Below are positions 63,900 to 64,000 of a stretch of DNA of 64,000 bases, piece by piece (within the stretch, counting starts at the first letter, position 1; each line of letters starts with the position of its first letter). Origin of the DNA: Xiphydria camelus. Taxonomy: Eukaryota > Arthropoda > Insecta > Hymenoptera > Xiphydriidae. A program made the translations under genes and the position numbers. Location of the stretch: assembly GCA_963678675.1 (NCBI GenBank), contig OY783198.1, positions 9,378,012 to 9,442,011 on the forward strand, written 5' to 3'. The notes below the pieces were generated by a model. The model was not told the origin of the DNA, ran no database searches, and was given only the letters and a program-made list of their open reading frames with translations.

Positions 63900-64000
63900 C
63901 TATACTCGACTCGACATACAGCTGGAGGGAATCGTGAATTTTAAATATAACATTTTATTTTTACTACTATAAATATATATACCGATACAGTATAGGTATA

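Overview
The window is animal nuclear DNA, almost certainly from an insect: spliced genes with short GT-AG introns, an AT-rich background, many short inverted-repeat elements, and proteins of insect type (a Su(dx)/Itch-type ligase, an insect HAX1, NDUFS6). Hymenoptera is a reasonable guess from the overall character, but that is inference and I cannot name a species.

Layout. Positions 1 to about 41,150 hold no gene I can name. They are filled with non-autonomous DNA transposons, old tandem repeats and AT-rich spacer. Many elements can be delimited to the base by terminal inverted repeats (TIRs) and target-site duplications (TSDs): TTAA (piggyBac type), TAA/TTA (PIF/Harbinger type), TA (Tc1/mariner type), and one perfect 8-bp duplication flanking a 2.07-kb hAT-like foldback element whose arms carry 40-bp tandem repeats. 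Several are nested. No transposase or reverse transcriptase reading frame was recognised. One orphan coding-like exon (31462-31577, minus) has good splice sites but no identity.

From 41.9 kb to the end lies a compact block: NDUFS6 (+), SYS1 (-), HAX1 (+), Su(dx)/Itch HECT ligase (-), NOB1 (+), tRNA-Met(CAT) (-) and the 3' part of a PRDM15-type PR-domain zinc-finger gene (-) that runs off the right edge. The intron-exon structures were worked out by hand; every junction preserves reading frame and nearly every donor is a good GTRAG-like site. The predicted proteins are 125, 160, 276, 988 and 466 residues, plus at least 941 for the partial PRDM15.

The genes do not form a pathway. They are housekeeping or regulatory genes packed in alternating orientation: a complex I subunit, a Golgi membrane protein that recruits an Arl GTPase, a mitochondrial anti-apoptotic protein, a ubiquitin ligase acting on Notch signalling, a ribosome-maturation nuclease, and a transcription factor. 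SYS1/HAX1 and Su(dx)/NOB1 are divergent pairs that may share promoter regions. NDUFS6/SYS1 and HAX1/Su(dx) are convergent.

No wholly new biochemical system is evident. The most unusual content is transposon architecture: the foldback hAT, a Harbinger-like doublet sharing one TAA, and Harbinger-like elements with subterminal pentamer arrays. A short 3' intron in PRDM15, whose retention would switch the C-terminus, is also notable.
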